Counted from the stretch's first letter, positions 1 to 5,796 are shown. The stretch: DNA of 13,748 nucleotides from Candidatus Saccharibacteria bacterium UBA4727 (GCA_002404195.1 DHJF01000004.1:1-13748), one strand, 5' to 3'. Program-made: numbers and translations. The notes: a model not told the origin generated them from the letters alone.

Positions 1-407
1 TCATCGAGCTTGACTCTAAATCGTTCAGGGGTGAAGGTATCTACTTCATCATCGTTTGGTATTACATCTCTTGATGGTTGCGGGGTTGATTGCGGTGGCA
101 ACGCTTTGCGCTTCGGTTCATAGGCACCGTGGAGGTTAGTGGCCTGTTTGGCGTAGTAGCTGAATAGGCGCGCCGGATAGTTACCGGTGCGTACGAGCGC
201 TTGCCATCGGCGCACTTCATCGGCTCCAAATTGATTGATGAGTAAACAATACCAAGTCCTAAAGTCGGGGTTGTTGTATTCGTTCGCTAATTCGTCAGCA
301 AGGTTGTCTACTTCCTCGATTGAGGGATTCAATTGTTTCTTCTGGTAAGTGGTCAATTGGTATCTATTGCCAGTTACTTGGTTGCCATTTGTTTCATATG
401 TATTCAT
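1..407 (-). CDS. Hypothetical protein, 3' end cut off by the window edge
   Basis: An open minus-strand frame runs from an ATG at 407-405 to base 1 without a stop, giving the first 135 residues of a longer protein. It begins MNTYETNGNQ. An in-frame TAG 24 bases before the ATG, with no other start codon than a CTG in between, supports this start, although no clear Shine-Dalgarno sequence precedes it. The middle (about residues 50-95) is rich in Trp, Tyr and Arg and looks like a compact helical domain. After about residue 98 the chain turns Pro/Ser-rich and then acidic, as in a linker. It lies 53 bases downstream of the 461-1057 gene on the same strand, so the two are probably cotranscribed. I do not recognise the family. 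Position beside a terminase-like gene suggests a phage or mobile-element protein, which is inference only. Confidence 0.6.
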   Translation of the reverse strand, partial: MNTYETNGNQVTGNRYQLTTYQKKQLNPSIEEVDNLADELANEYNNPDFRTWYCLLINQFGADEVRRWQALVRTGNYPARLFSYYAKQATNLHGAYEPKRKALPPQSTPQPSRDVIPNDDEVDTFTPERFRVKLD

Positions 408-460
408 GTCCCAATTGTTGTCCAGGGACTAGGATTCAAACGAACCGTTTAATGACGCCT

Positions 461-1057
461 TTAAGCGTGTCGTCGTCTAGGCTTGTGCTTGTTATAATAC
501 GTGCGCAATTCACCAGGCGTATGAAAAATACCAGCAACGCGGACGTCGTATAGGGTTGAGTCGGGGTTGGTTAGCTCCCGATGGATTTCATCGTAGTCTT
601 TGTTCTCCATTAAGCCCTTGAACACGGCACGTGTTGCATACGGATATGCTACAGGTTTAGCGTTGGTCGCATACTTTCCGAATTGTACTCTGAAACGGTT
701 GAAGTGCTCGTAGGCCCTACGTACCTGCGCCTCCGAGGCATTCAGGTCGAGCTCGATGATTGGTAGCAATGTTTGTGGATGAAATGAAAGTCGTGCGCCT
801 GCGATTGGCGGTGCGAGGTATATGACCTGCCCGATGCTAAGCATTCCGAATTCTTCAGGCGTTAATTTCCATTTCTCTTGGAGGCTTGTGTGAATCACGG
901 TGATTTGTTCTTCGTCGTGAGGGTGTCGCTTTATGTATGCATGTAGTAATGATATGTCGTATTTGAAGTCTTTATCGTTGAATGTATCCAATAAGTGATT
1001 GTCGTGGTCCGTAACAGGACCGGTTACGCCAGCGGTATTTGATGCGTATTTACTCAT
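461..1057 (-). CDS. Hypothetical protein, 198 residues
   Basis: Complete minus-strand gene of 198 residues (MSKYASNTAG... ending KPRRRHA). No signal peptide or membrane segment is visible. The sequence is hydrophilic with a basic C-terminal tail (about residues 190-198), which could bind nucleic acid. The region around residues 105-125 looks helical and is rich in Arg, Phe and aromatics. I do not recognise a family. No Shine-Dalgarno sequence precedes the ATG. Instead a -10-like TAAGAT ends six bases before it, with TTGAGT 18 bases further upstream, which would give a leaderless mRNA. It is divergent from the structured RNA and 1310-1765 unit, and the gene at 1-407 follows it. The open frame is long and well bounded, so it is probably real; its function is unknown. 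Confidence 0.65.
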   Translation of the reverse strand: MSKYASNTAGVTGPVTDHDNHLLDTFNDKDFKYDISLLHAYIKRHPHDEEQITVIHTSLQEKWKLTPEEFGMLSIGQVIYLAPPIAGARLSFHPQTLLPIIELDLNASEAQVRRAYEHFNRFRVQFGKYATNAKPVAYPYATRAVFKGLMENKDYDEIHRELTNPDSTLYDVRVAGIFHTPGELRTYYNKHKPRRRHA

Positions 1058-1063
1058 GTACTT

Positions 1064-1093
1064 ATCTTATCAGTTAATTCGAGTAGTACTCAA
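1064..1093 (-). promoter_or_regulatory. Candidate leaderless promoter for the 461-1057 gene
   Basis: On the minus strand TTGAGT (1093-1088) is followed after 18 bases by TAAGAT (1069-1064). The usual spacing from a -10 box would put the transcription start at or next to the A of the ATG at 1057. Both hexamers match the sigma-70 consensus in four of six positions. No alternative ribosome binding site is visible. Confidence 0.35.
1081..1091. promoter_or_regulatory. Small palindrome between divergent promoters (possible operator)
   Basis: GAGTA-G-TACTC is a perfect 5-bp inverted repeat with a one-base centre. It overlaps the -35 element of the minus-strand promoter and the -35 region of the plus-strand promoter. 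A repressor bound here could block both directions, but no regulator gene is visible nearby. A chance palindrome of this size is possible. Confidence 0.25.
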
Positions 1094-1104
1094 TGTAACA
1101 GCGA

Positions 1105-1113
1105 TGCTATAAT
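1105..1113 (+). promoter_or_regulatory. Extended -10 promoter for the structured RNA and 1310-1765
   Basis: TGC-TATAAT is a perfect -10 hexamer (1108-1113) with the TGn extension at 1105-1107, which typically compensates for a weak -35. No good -35 hexamer is seen 16-18 bases upstream. Transcription would begin around 1120, immediately before the hairpin-rich RNA. Confidence 0.55.
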
Positions 1114-1119
1114 GGCTGA

Positions 1120-1290
1120 CAAGTGGTAATGCCACCTAGGCCTAGAGCCACGCGTAAGCGAAGGTATGGTCAACAAATCAACGGAAAGAAACAGCTCGTC
1201 GTGAGTACTTCTTTCCGTTGTCGCTATTGGAAACAGTAGTGGGTAGCCGAAAGGCTATCGCTCATGGCGGGCTTTTTGGTTGTCCGCCTT
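1120..1290 (+). ncRNA. Candidate structured RNA or 5' leader with three GNRA-capped hairpins
   Basis: About 170 bases between a promoter and a ribosome binding site fold into consecutive hairpins. H1: GTGG 1123-1126 with CCAC 1132-1135. H2: CGC-GTAA-GCG at 1151-1160, extendable by GCC 1147-1149 with GGT 1163-1165. H3: twelve perfect pairs, 1179-1190 with 1209-1220, topped by CTC 1195-1197 with GAG 1203-1205. H4: 1221-1229 with 1234-1242 around GAAA, including wobbles. H5: 1242-1248 with 1253-1259 around GAAA, with one wobble. H6: 1266-1272 with 1282-1288, starting just before T5 at 1273-1277. GNRA loops appear only when the plus strand is read as RNA, which fixes the strand. It does not match RNase P, tmRNA, SRP RNA or a riboswitch I recognise. 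It could be a free RNA, an attenuator leader for 1310-1765, or both. The alternative pairing AGCC 1245-1248 with GGCT 1270-1273 before the T-run would form a weak terminator competing with H5 and H6. Confidence 0.6.
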
Positions 1291-1309
1291 AACCGAAAGG
1301 ATAACAGTT

Positions 1310-1765
1310 ATGTTTGGAAAAGGACGCGCTATTAAGAAATTCAATACTAACTACCTACAGCTCAAGGTTATGCAGTATAAAAACATGAAAGAGTTTCGGC
1401 CTTTAATCGAAAAGGTTGTCGGTAAGATGGCAGACGAAGACTATGGCCGCTTTTGCGCATTGGCTGTTGATTATCTTCTCGGTGAGGAAATAGAGAGTCG
1501 TTATCGTGATGGGTCGGGTGCTAAATTTGATGAGAGTATCCCTGCAAAAGCTGAGAAGCTCCATGCTATTACCGGCATCAAAGCCTTTGTTATTGCAGTA
1601 CTTGAGTATAAAAATGAACAGTTAACTAAATTGTTAGAGGATGACTGGACCAATAGTTCAGAGTCAAGTCGCGTGCATGATAGCCTCGTAAGGCTTGACT
1701 ATACAGATAGTGAAGACCTCGAGACGGAGTATATGAGTTTCAAGCAGATGCTTGCGGCTCTATAA
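1310..1765 (+). CDS. Hypothetical protein, 151 residues, downstream of the structured RNA
   Basis: Starts at ATG 1310, chosen because GAAAGGA (1295-1301) lies eight bases upstream. A TTG at 1280 in the same frame lies inside hairpin H6 and lacks a binding site. The product (MFGKGRAIKK...) has a basic N-terminus and an increasingly acidic, mostly helical remainder, with a Ser/Asp-rich segment near residues 113-135. There is no signal peptide, membrane span or cysteine-based metal site, and I do not recognise the family. It is transcribed behind the structured RNA, so that RNA probably controls it or acts with it. Its TAA lies one base from the stop of the convergent terminase-like gene. The order promoter, folded RNA, terminator-like hairpin, small protein resembles type III toxin-antitoxin loci. 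However, the RNA lacks tandem repeats and the protein does not look like ToxN. Confidence 0.65.
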   Translation: MFGKGRAIKKFNTNYLQLKVMQYKNMKEFRPLIEKVVGKMADEDYGRFCALAVDYLLGEEIESRYRDGSGAKFDESIPAKAEKLHAITGIKAFVIAVLEYKNEQLTKLLEDDWTNSSESSRVHDSLVRLDYTDSEDLETEYMSFKQMLAAL

Positions 1766-1766
1766 G

Positions 1767-2147
1767 CTATTTTTCGCTCGTTAAATCAACACTCAACGTT
1801 ACTGTCGCTGGTGCTGCTTCGCGGTGCTGTGCTGTCATGCTGTAAGCTTTCATCGCCAGTTCTAGACTCTTTAGGCGAACGATAGTTGGCTCTGAACTAT
1901 CGTGAATGATGTTGGTCAGTACGCTCATAATTTCGCTTGGCGATATGGCTTCTGTAGCTATTCGTCCGATATTTTCCGATAGCCATTCGGGCTTAAGGTG
2001 GTTGAGATTACGAGCGGTCTGATGGCTATAGCCCGCCAGTCTTGCGCTTTGGTAGGCATTGCCGAAGGTGGCACTATTAGGAGACATGTAACCTTCAATG
2101 TAAGTTGCTTGTCTCGGTGTGAGTTTGGGGTGTTGTGTATTTTTCAT
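1767..2147 (-). CDS. Phage terminase small subunit-like protein
   Basis: 126 residues. The N-terminal part (LTPRQATYIEGYM, residues 9-21, then a helix-turn-helix with AYQSARLAGYSHQTA) follows the pattern of the Terminase_2 small subunit family: LTPKQ..F..EY, then A..AGYS..TA. In phages this subunit recognises the packaging site on viral DNA and feeds it to the large ATPase-nuclease subunit. The usual small subunit is 140-180 residues, so this one is short. The C-terminal half is helical (about residues 69-107) and could be the oligomerisation region. A good ribosome binding site (GGAGAAAAG) precedes the ATG at 2147. No large terminase subunit or portal gene lies in the window, so it is either an orphan relic or a repurposed DNA-binding protein. 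It is divergent from 2186-3052 with 38 bases between start codons. Family assignment is by pattern only. Confidence 0.5.
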   Translation of the reverse strand: MKNTQHPKLTPRQATYIEGYMSPNSATFGNAYQSARLAGYSHQTARNLNHLKPEWLSENIGRIATEAISPSEIMSVLTNIIHDSSEPTIVRLKSLELAMKAYSMTAQHREAAPATVTLSVDLTSEK

Positions 2148-2168
2148 TATCTTTTCTCCGGTCTTGGT

Positions 2169-2177
2169 TATATTATA
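2169..2177. promoter_or_regulatory. Overlapping divergent -10 boxes
   Basis: The alternating AT run carries TATAAT on the minus strand (2177-2172), suited to the gene starting at 2147. On the plus strand it carries TATTAT (2171-2176) or TATATT (2169-2174), suited to the gene starting at 2186. No good -35 elements are visible. Polymerases at the two promoters could not bind at once, so the genes would be expressed competitively. The plus-strand start would fall within a few bases of ATG 2186, giving a leaderless or near-leaderless mRNA. Confidence 0.4.
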
Positions 2178-2185
2178 TAGCTAGT

Positions 2186-3052
2186 ATGAGCGAATTTACT
2201 GACGAGGAAATAGAGAAAATCAACGAGGACGAGAGTGAAAAAACCGCCCGTGATTTTGAGGAGTTTAAGGAGGCTGTAAAGTTGGGTCGCTGCTCGCAGT
2301 GTGGGGAGTCACTGACGAGCTTCAAAGAAGAGGTCCCATGCCTGCATTGGCTACTCTTACCTGATGGCTTTCGTAAGAAGCACTTCAAGAAACTGTTCGA
2401 GACCTTCACGTATGACAGAATTGAAGCTTTCTTGCGGTGGTACGTTAACGTTGAGACTCCGCTCAGACACATTAATGACCTACGTGAGGAGCATGATGGT
2501 GACAAGGTTAAGGCTCTCACTATACAGTGTGATAATCTCGAGTGGTCATTTTCAATAGCCCAGGGCTGCCTCGAGGGCAAGGATGGTAAGCATGGTCCTC
2601 ACTATCACTTTCAGATGAGAGTGGATGGTCGACCGCTTCATAACTACTCAGACAGACATATCAAGCTAAGCGATTATGAGCTTTGGATGCTGAATATTGA
2701 GCAGGGCAAAGACCCGCAGTTCAAAAGGAGAGACTCATACGGCATGGGTATGCAAGGTGCTGTCGACGATGTGGATACTGAAAGACTCTTAAGCGTAATG
2801 CGGAGAGCGGAGAATGAGGAGAGTGCCACATTTCATGTAGGTACACTCCTTGAGGCCGATGCAGGACACATGATATCTGGTGATGATATCGCTGACCTGC
2901 TAGAAGAAAGTAGGTGTACCGGAGTGCCAATGCATCAGCTTATTAAACGCCTGGAGCACGTAAAGGCTGAAGTTTATATTGAACCGGGTCCCGGAGTGCC
3001 AGCGGCTGCACAGCGAACACCAGTACGTCCTGGGCGCAGAAAGAGAGATTGA
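2186..3052 (+). CDS. Zinc-knuckle protein of unknown function, first gene of a DUF4238 pair
   Basis: 288 residues from ATG 2186. An in-frame earlier start at 2135 would overlap the divergent gene and its promoter, so it is rejected. The N-terminus (residues 1-35) is highly acidic and probably coiled. Next come C36-x2-C39 and C52-x-H54, a likely zinc-binding site. A middle domain (about residues 58-155) ends in a His cluster (H136, H139, H141) within GPHYHFQM. The rest is variable, with a Pro-rich tail ending in basic RPGRRKRD. No signal peptide or membrane span is seen, so it should be cytoplasmic. I recall a similar layout (Zn knuckle, then PHYHFQMR-like motif) in uncharacterised bacterial proteins but cannot name a family. 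The downstream gene starts two bases after this stop, so the two products are probably made together. Confidence 0.7.
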   Translation: MSEFTDEEIEKINEDESEKTARDFEEFKEAVKLGRCSQCGESLTSFKEEVPCLHWLLLPDGFRKKHFKKLFETFTYDRIEAFLRWYVNVETPLRHINDLREEHDGDKVKALTIQCDNLEWSFSIAQGCLEGKDGKHGPHYHFQMRVDGRPLHNYSDRHIKLSDYELWMLNIEQGKDPQFKRRDSYGMGMQGAVDDVDTERLLSVMRRAENEESATFHVGTLLEADAGHMISGDDIADLLEESRCTGVPMHQLIKRLEHVKAEVYIEPGPGVPAAAQRTPVRPGRRKRD

Positions 3053-3053
3053 T

Positions 3054-4061
3054 GTGACCGATAACAATAATCAAGCCTATGCACGCCACCATTACGTGCA
3101 GAAGGCCTACTTAGATAAGTTTGCTGATAATGGACGTATTGACGTAATCAATCGGCAAGATGGAACAGTTCGAGCGGCAATCAGGACAAAGAACACAGCT
3201 AATGTACGCGGCCTTTATACAGTCACAAACGATAACGGTGAGAAAGACGGTAGCCTAGAGGGTGCATTTGCCGCGGAGATAGAGGAACCTGCCATAAAAG
3301 TTATAAATAATATGACTTCGATATTTCCCTATGTACCTCAAGGCGAAGAGAGGCTGCTCATCGCTGATTATATGGCTTTTCAGTATTTGAGAACCCCTGA
3401 GGCGAAAAGGCGATTTGAGCTTGAGACAGGGCGACTCACTTCGATTCAATTATTTAACCTTGCAAATAAGCCAGATAAAATTAGAGAGCATCTCACGACT
3501 ATGGGGCGCGATAGCAGCGACGAAGCAGTTAAGGCTTACCGGAAGACGATACTAACAGGTATAAAAGAACACGAGCTTGTGCCAGTGAGCAATATGTGGT
3601 TCCCGATGATACATAGCGGTATGCAGCACGTTGCGCCGACATTAGTCGAGCGATTTCATTGGCACTTATATTATTATGACGTCCCAACCTTCTTAACGAG
3701 TGACCATCCGATTGTATTACGAAGAATATATGACGACCATAGAGGAATCGGATTTGCCAACGCTGATGAAGTTATGTTTCCGCTCTCAAAAAATCACGCC
3801 CTGCTATTAACTGTTGATGCGGGCCTCGAGGAGGGCGTCCACGTCAATCTCGCACCAAAAGCGGCTGAAATGCTCAACTACTTCTTGGTGCAGAGCAGTT
3901 ACTTGGAGATTTACAGCCCTCCTTCTCTCACTGGCAAGTACGCTGGTAGGGCTATGGGTAAGCGGCCAATAGTAACAGCTGTGGGAGGGCTGCCCACTGA
4001 GATAGATTTTCTCTCACAGTATACGGGGTTTCTAGACCGTGACCGACCTCGTAGAGATTAG
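3054..4061 (+). CDS. DUF4238 family protein
   Basis: 335 residues from GTG 3054, one base after the preceding TGA. The purine-rich AGAAAGAGAG (3038-3047) would serve as ribosome binding site and coupling is likely. Longer in-frame starts such as 2979 would lie inside the previous gene. The sequence has the hallmarks of DUF4238: RHHYVQKAYLDKFA near the N-terminus (residues 11-24), FLTSDHPIVL (213-222) and FPLSKNHALLL (242-252). The length fits the family. DUF4238 has no established biochemical function that I know of. The conserved His pair and the SDHP motif hint at a catalytic or ligand-binding centre. There is no export signal. Its tight pairing with the zinc-knuckle gene, in a region with a phage-like gene, makes a defence or toxin-antitoxin role possible; this is inference only. 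Confidence 0.8.
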   Translation: MTDNNNQAYARHHYVQKAYLDKFADNGRIDVINRQDGTVRAAIRTKNTANVRGLYTVTNDNGEKDGSLEGAFAAEIEEPAIKVINNMTSIFPYVPQGEERLLIADYMAFQYLRTPEAKRRFELETGRLTSIQLFNLANKPDKIREHLTTMGRDSSDEAVKAYRKTILTGIKEHELVPVSNMWFPMIHSGMQHVAPTLVERFHWHLYYYDVPTFLTSDHPIVLRRIYDDHRGIGFANADEVMFPLSKNHALLLTVDAGLEEGVHVNLAPKAAEMLNYFLVQSSYLEIYSPPSLTGKYAGRAMGKRPIVTAVGGLPTEIDFLSQYTGFLDRDRPRRD

Positions 4062-4100
4062 TATTGTCGATGCATACACGCCCGTAGTCACAATTACCTT

Positions 4101-4118
4101 GTGTTTTTAGTAAAACAC
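4101..4118. other. Perfect 7-bp hairpin after the DUF4238 gene
   Basis: GTGTTTT (4101-4107) and AAAACAC (4112-4118) pair around a TAGT loop, 39 bases after the stop at 4061. No T-run follows on either strand, so it is a poor intrinsic terminator. It may be an RNA processing or stabilising hairpin at the 3' end of the two-gene operon. Confidence 0.35.
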
Positions 4119-4348
4119 GGCATGGTACCAAACAAGGCCAGTCCAACCGGGGGGTGGTTTTAATTTAGAACTATTTTTTCTAGAAATTCTTTCGAGTAGC
4201 CTGCTCGACCGCGGTCCGGGGATGGCAGGGGGATTGTCAGCATAAAGGGTAGGCGGTTTGTAGGTTGGTTTACGTCCTGGCTATGCCGATAGATAGACTC
4301 ATATTTGACTATTATAACAGATAAGAGCAAAAAGGTAACAGAGGGGTA
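4119..4348. other. Gene-free, partly G-rich spacer
   Basis: I see no convincing gene here. A 101-codon minus-strand open frame (4160-4465) lacks coding character and covers the next gene's promoter. The stretch contains G-runs (4149-4154, 4217-4221, 4228-4232), a 5-bp hairpin (4192-4196 with 4204-4208) and no recognisable tRNA. It separates the accessory genes from the surface-protein unit. Confidence 0.5.
4193..4215 (+). repeat. Hairpin-containing repeat, copy 1
   Basis: CGAG, a 6-base spacer, then GCTCGACCGCGGT. A second copy at 4430-4453 has CGAG, a 7-base spacer, then GCTCGACTGCGGT. The 13-base blocks differ at one base, and in both copies the first CGAG can pair with the CTCG. The copies lie on either side of the promoter at 4349-4377. 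Confidence 0.35.
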
Positions 4349-4377
4349 TTTACAAAATAGCAAAAGAGTGGTATTAT
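4349..4377 (+). promoter_or_regulatory. Strong sigma-70-type promoter for the surface-protein gene
   Basis: TTTACA (4349-4354), exactly 17 bases, then TATTAT (4372-4377). A TGG directly upstream of the -10 supplies the extended TGn element. Transcription should start near 4384, leaving a leader of about 114 bases before ATG 4498. It is the best-formed promoter in the window. Confidence 0.7.
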
Positions 4378-4394
4378 CACATAAATGTGTACGT

Positions 4395-4449
4395 CTCGAC
4401 AACGTGTCTTGACGAGTGCATCGCCCGGACGAGCTTTGTTGCTCGACTG
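4395..4449 (+). promoter_or_regulatory. Two hairpins in the 5' leader of the surface-protein mRNA
   Basis: First hairpin: CTCGACAA (4395-4402) with TTGACGAG (4409-4416), seven pairs with an A-A mismatch and a 6-base loop. Second: CGAGC (4430-4434) with GCTCG (4441-4445), extended past an A-A mismatch to 4426-4428 with 4447-4449. Both lie between the inferred transcription start and the ribosome binding site (GAAAGGA, 4481-4487). They may stabilise the mRNA or regulate translation. The second hairpin contains repeat copy 2. Confidence 0.4.
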
Positions 4450-4497
4450 CGGTATCCAACATCATTTTGTATCACTTACTGAAAGGATGTGAGTACG

Positions 4498-5796
4498 ATG
4501 AATCGCAAGATTCGTACGGGACTTGCTAGTTTGACGGTCGGGTGCATGGTGCTCGGTCTGGGTTCGTTGACGGTCGGCGCAGCTTCGGCTGCAACTCCGG
4601 CTGCAGTTCCTGCGGTTGCCGCGGTGGACGGCTGCTATGGTGTAACGGTTACACTTGCGCAGACGGCGCCCGGCGTTATCGCAGGCACGATGAAAGTCGC
4701 AGTAACAGGGGCGGCGATTGTCACCCCCATGCTTGTCAACCAGACAACGGGGGTTACCATCATCGCTACCGGATTTAAAGGGCCGGACGTGCAGACTTTC
4801 AACTGGGATAATACTTCAGTCAAGGCTAAGGACGTCCTGCAGGGATTCCTCGGGCCGAACAACCCGTGTGGAGACCCGCTGAAGGTCGAGGGGCCAGTCG
4901 TTCCCACGAACAACCCGCCAGTGATTACACCGGCAGGGCCACCGACGTGCGCCCAACCGGGCGGGCAAGGCGTGGCTTCGTTCGATGTCATGAACCCGAA
5001 TAACATCGGGATTTCCTACCAGATTCTGGCGGGTCAGGGCATCGTTCGGACGGTGGAAGTCGGCGCGGGCCAAACGGCTCGGATCGACATCAGTCGTCCG
5101 CCGGGGACCTACTCATTCGCACTTCGTGCGGCGGGCAGTGTTACCAACCCCGTCCCCTTCACGATTGTGTCCTGCGACGTGACGCCTCCGGCGCCAGTCG
5201 CGGCACAGCCAACGCTGGCACTCAAAGACCAGCCTGTCTGTGTCAAGGAGGGTGAGTCCACCTCGGTGGACTTGCTGATCACCAACACGGCTGACGACAC
5301 TCACCAGGGCGTCGTCTATAGCCTCGGTGGCCAGACTGTCACGCTTGCCGATGGCGCATCAGGAGTACTGAGCGTCAGTCTCCCGTCGGGCACCCACCAG
5401 GTGTCCGTCACGGGTGATGACGGCACGAGCGTGGCGTTGTCTGTGACGGTTACCGTGTGCGAGTCTTCGACTCCTACGCCAACCCCGACGCAGACGGCAT
5501 CACCCACCACAACGCCAACCTCCACTCCCACCAGTTCGACTCCGCCGGTGACGCAGCCAGCGTCATCTGCACCAGCTGTGACAACGTCGCAGACGGCAGT
5601 AGTCGAAACATCAACGCAGGCGGTAGCGCTGCCCGCGAACAACAACACGGGCAACCGTGGTGGCAACTTCCATACGGCGGCCCAGTCACAAGCTGGACCA
5701 TCCCCGTGGACCATCGCCGGAGCCTTGCTCCTGATGGTGGCGGGAATTGCCTTCGCTATCCGCTCTCGTCTGGGTTACGACCCGACACACGCGTAA
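4498..5796 (+). CDS. Secreted, C-terminally membrane-anchored surface protein with three Cys-framed modules
   Basis: 432 residues from ATG 4498, preferred over GTG 4489 because GAAAGGA (4481-4487) almost touches the GTG. A Sec signal peptide is clear: basic MNRKIR, a hydrophobic core, and cleavage after AASA (residue 31). Three modules of about 75 residues follow, each bounded by cysteines: C46-C124, C151-C226 and C248-C321. They are rich in Val, Thr and Gly and look like beta-sandwich (Ig-like) domains, each perhaps closed by a disulfide. Next is a Thr/Pro/Ser-rich stalk (about 323-365), a likely membrane span (about 403-420) and a short tail with RSR. There is no LPXTG motif, so anchoring is by the membrane span, not sortase. 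The gene is visibly richer in GC than its neighbours and has its own promoter and terminator. It probably projects from the cell surface; an adhesive role is inference. Confidence 0.8.
   Translation: MNRKIRTGLASLTVGCMVLGLGSLTVGAASAATPAAVPAVAAVDGCYGVTVTLAQTAPGVIAGTMKVAVTGAAIVTPMLVNQTTGVTIIATGFKGPDVQTFNWDNTSVKAKDVLQGFLGPNNPCGDPLKVEGPVVPTNNPPVITPAGPPTCAQPGGQGVASFDVMNPNNIGISYQILAGQGIVRTVEVGAGQTARIDISRPPGTYSFALRAAGSVTNPVPFTIVSCDVTPPAPVAAQPTLALKDQPVCVKEGESTSVDLLITNTADDTHQGVVYSLGGQTVTLADGASGVLSVSLPSGTHQVSVTGDDGTSVALSVTVTVCESSTPTPTPTQTASPTTTPTSTPTSSTPPVTQPASSAPAVTTSQTAVVETSTQAVALPANNNTGNRGGNFHTAAQSQAGPSPWTIAGALLLMVAGIAFAIRSRLGYDPTHA

Noticed and set aside
425..445. Minus-strand sequence resembling the T-arm of a tRNA (GGTTCG...GAATCC), possible attachment-site remnant
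   Set aside because: The T-loop does not keep the required A at position 58, stem pairs fail, and no acceptor, D or anticodon arms can be found alongside.
1120..1290. RNase P, tmRNA or a known riboswitch
   Set aside because: None of the conserved core sequences of these RNAs are present on either strand.
1120..1765. Type III toxin-antitoxin locus (RNA antitoxin plus toxin)
   Set aside because: The RNA has no tandem repeats of about 35 bases and the 151-residue protein shows no ToxN-like features; only the gene order fits.
2135..2185. Upstream start for the zinc-knuckle protein at 2135
   Set aside because: It would overlap the divergent gene's start and both promoters; ATG 2186 gives a natural acidic N-terminus.
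4160..4465. Minus-strand open frame of 101 codons
   Set aside because: It covers the strong promoter at 4349-4377 and the leader of the next gene, has no ribosome binding site, and its composition does not look coding.
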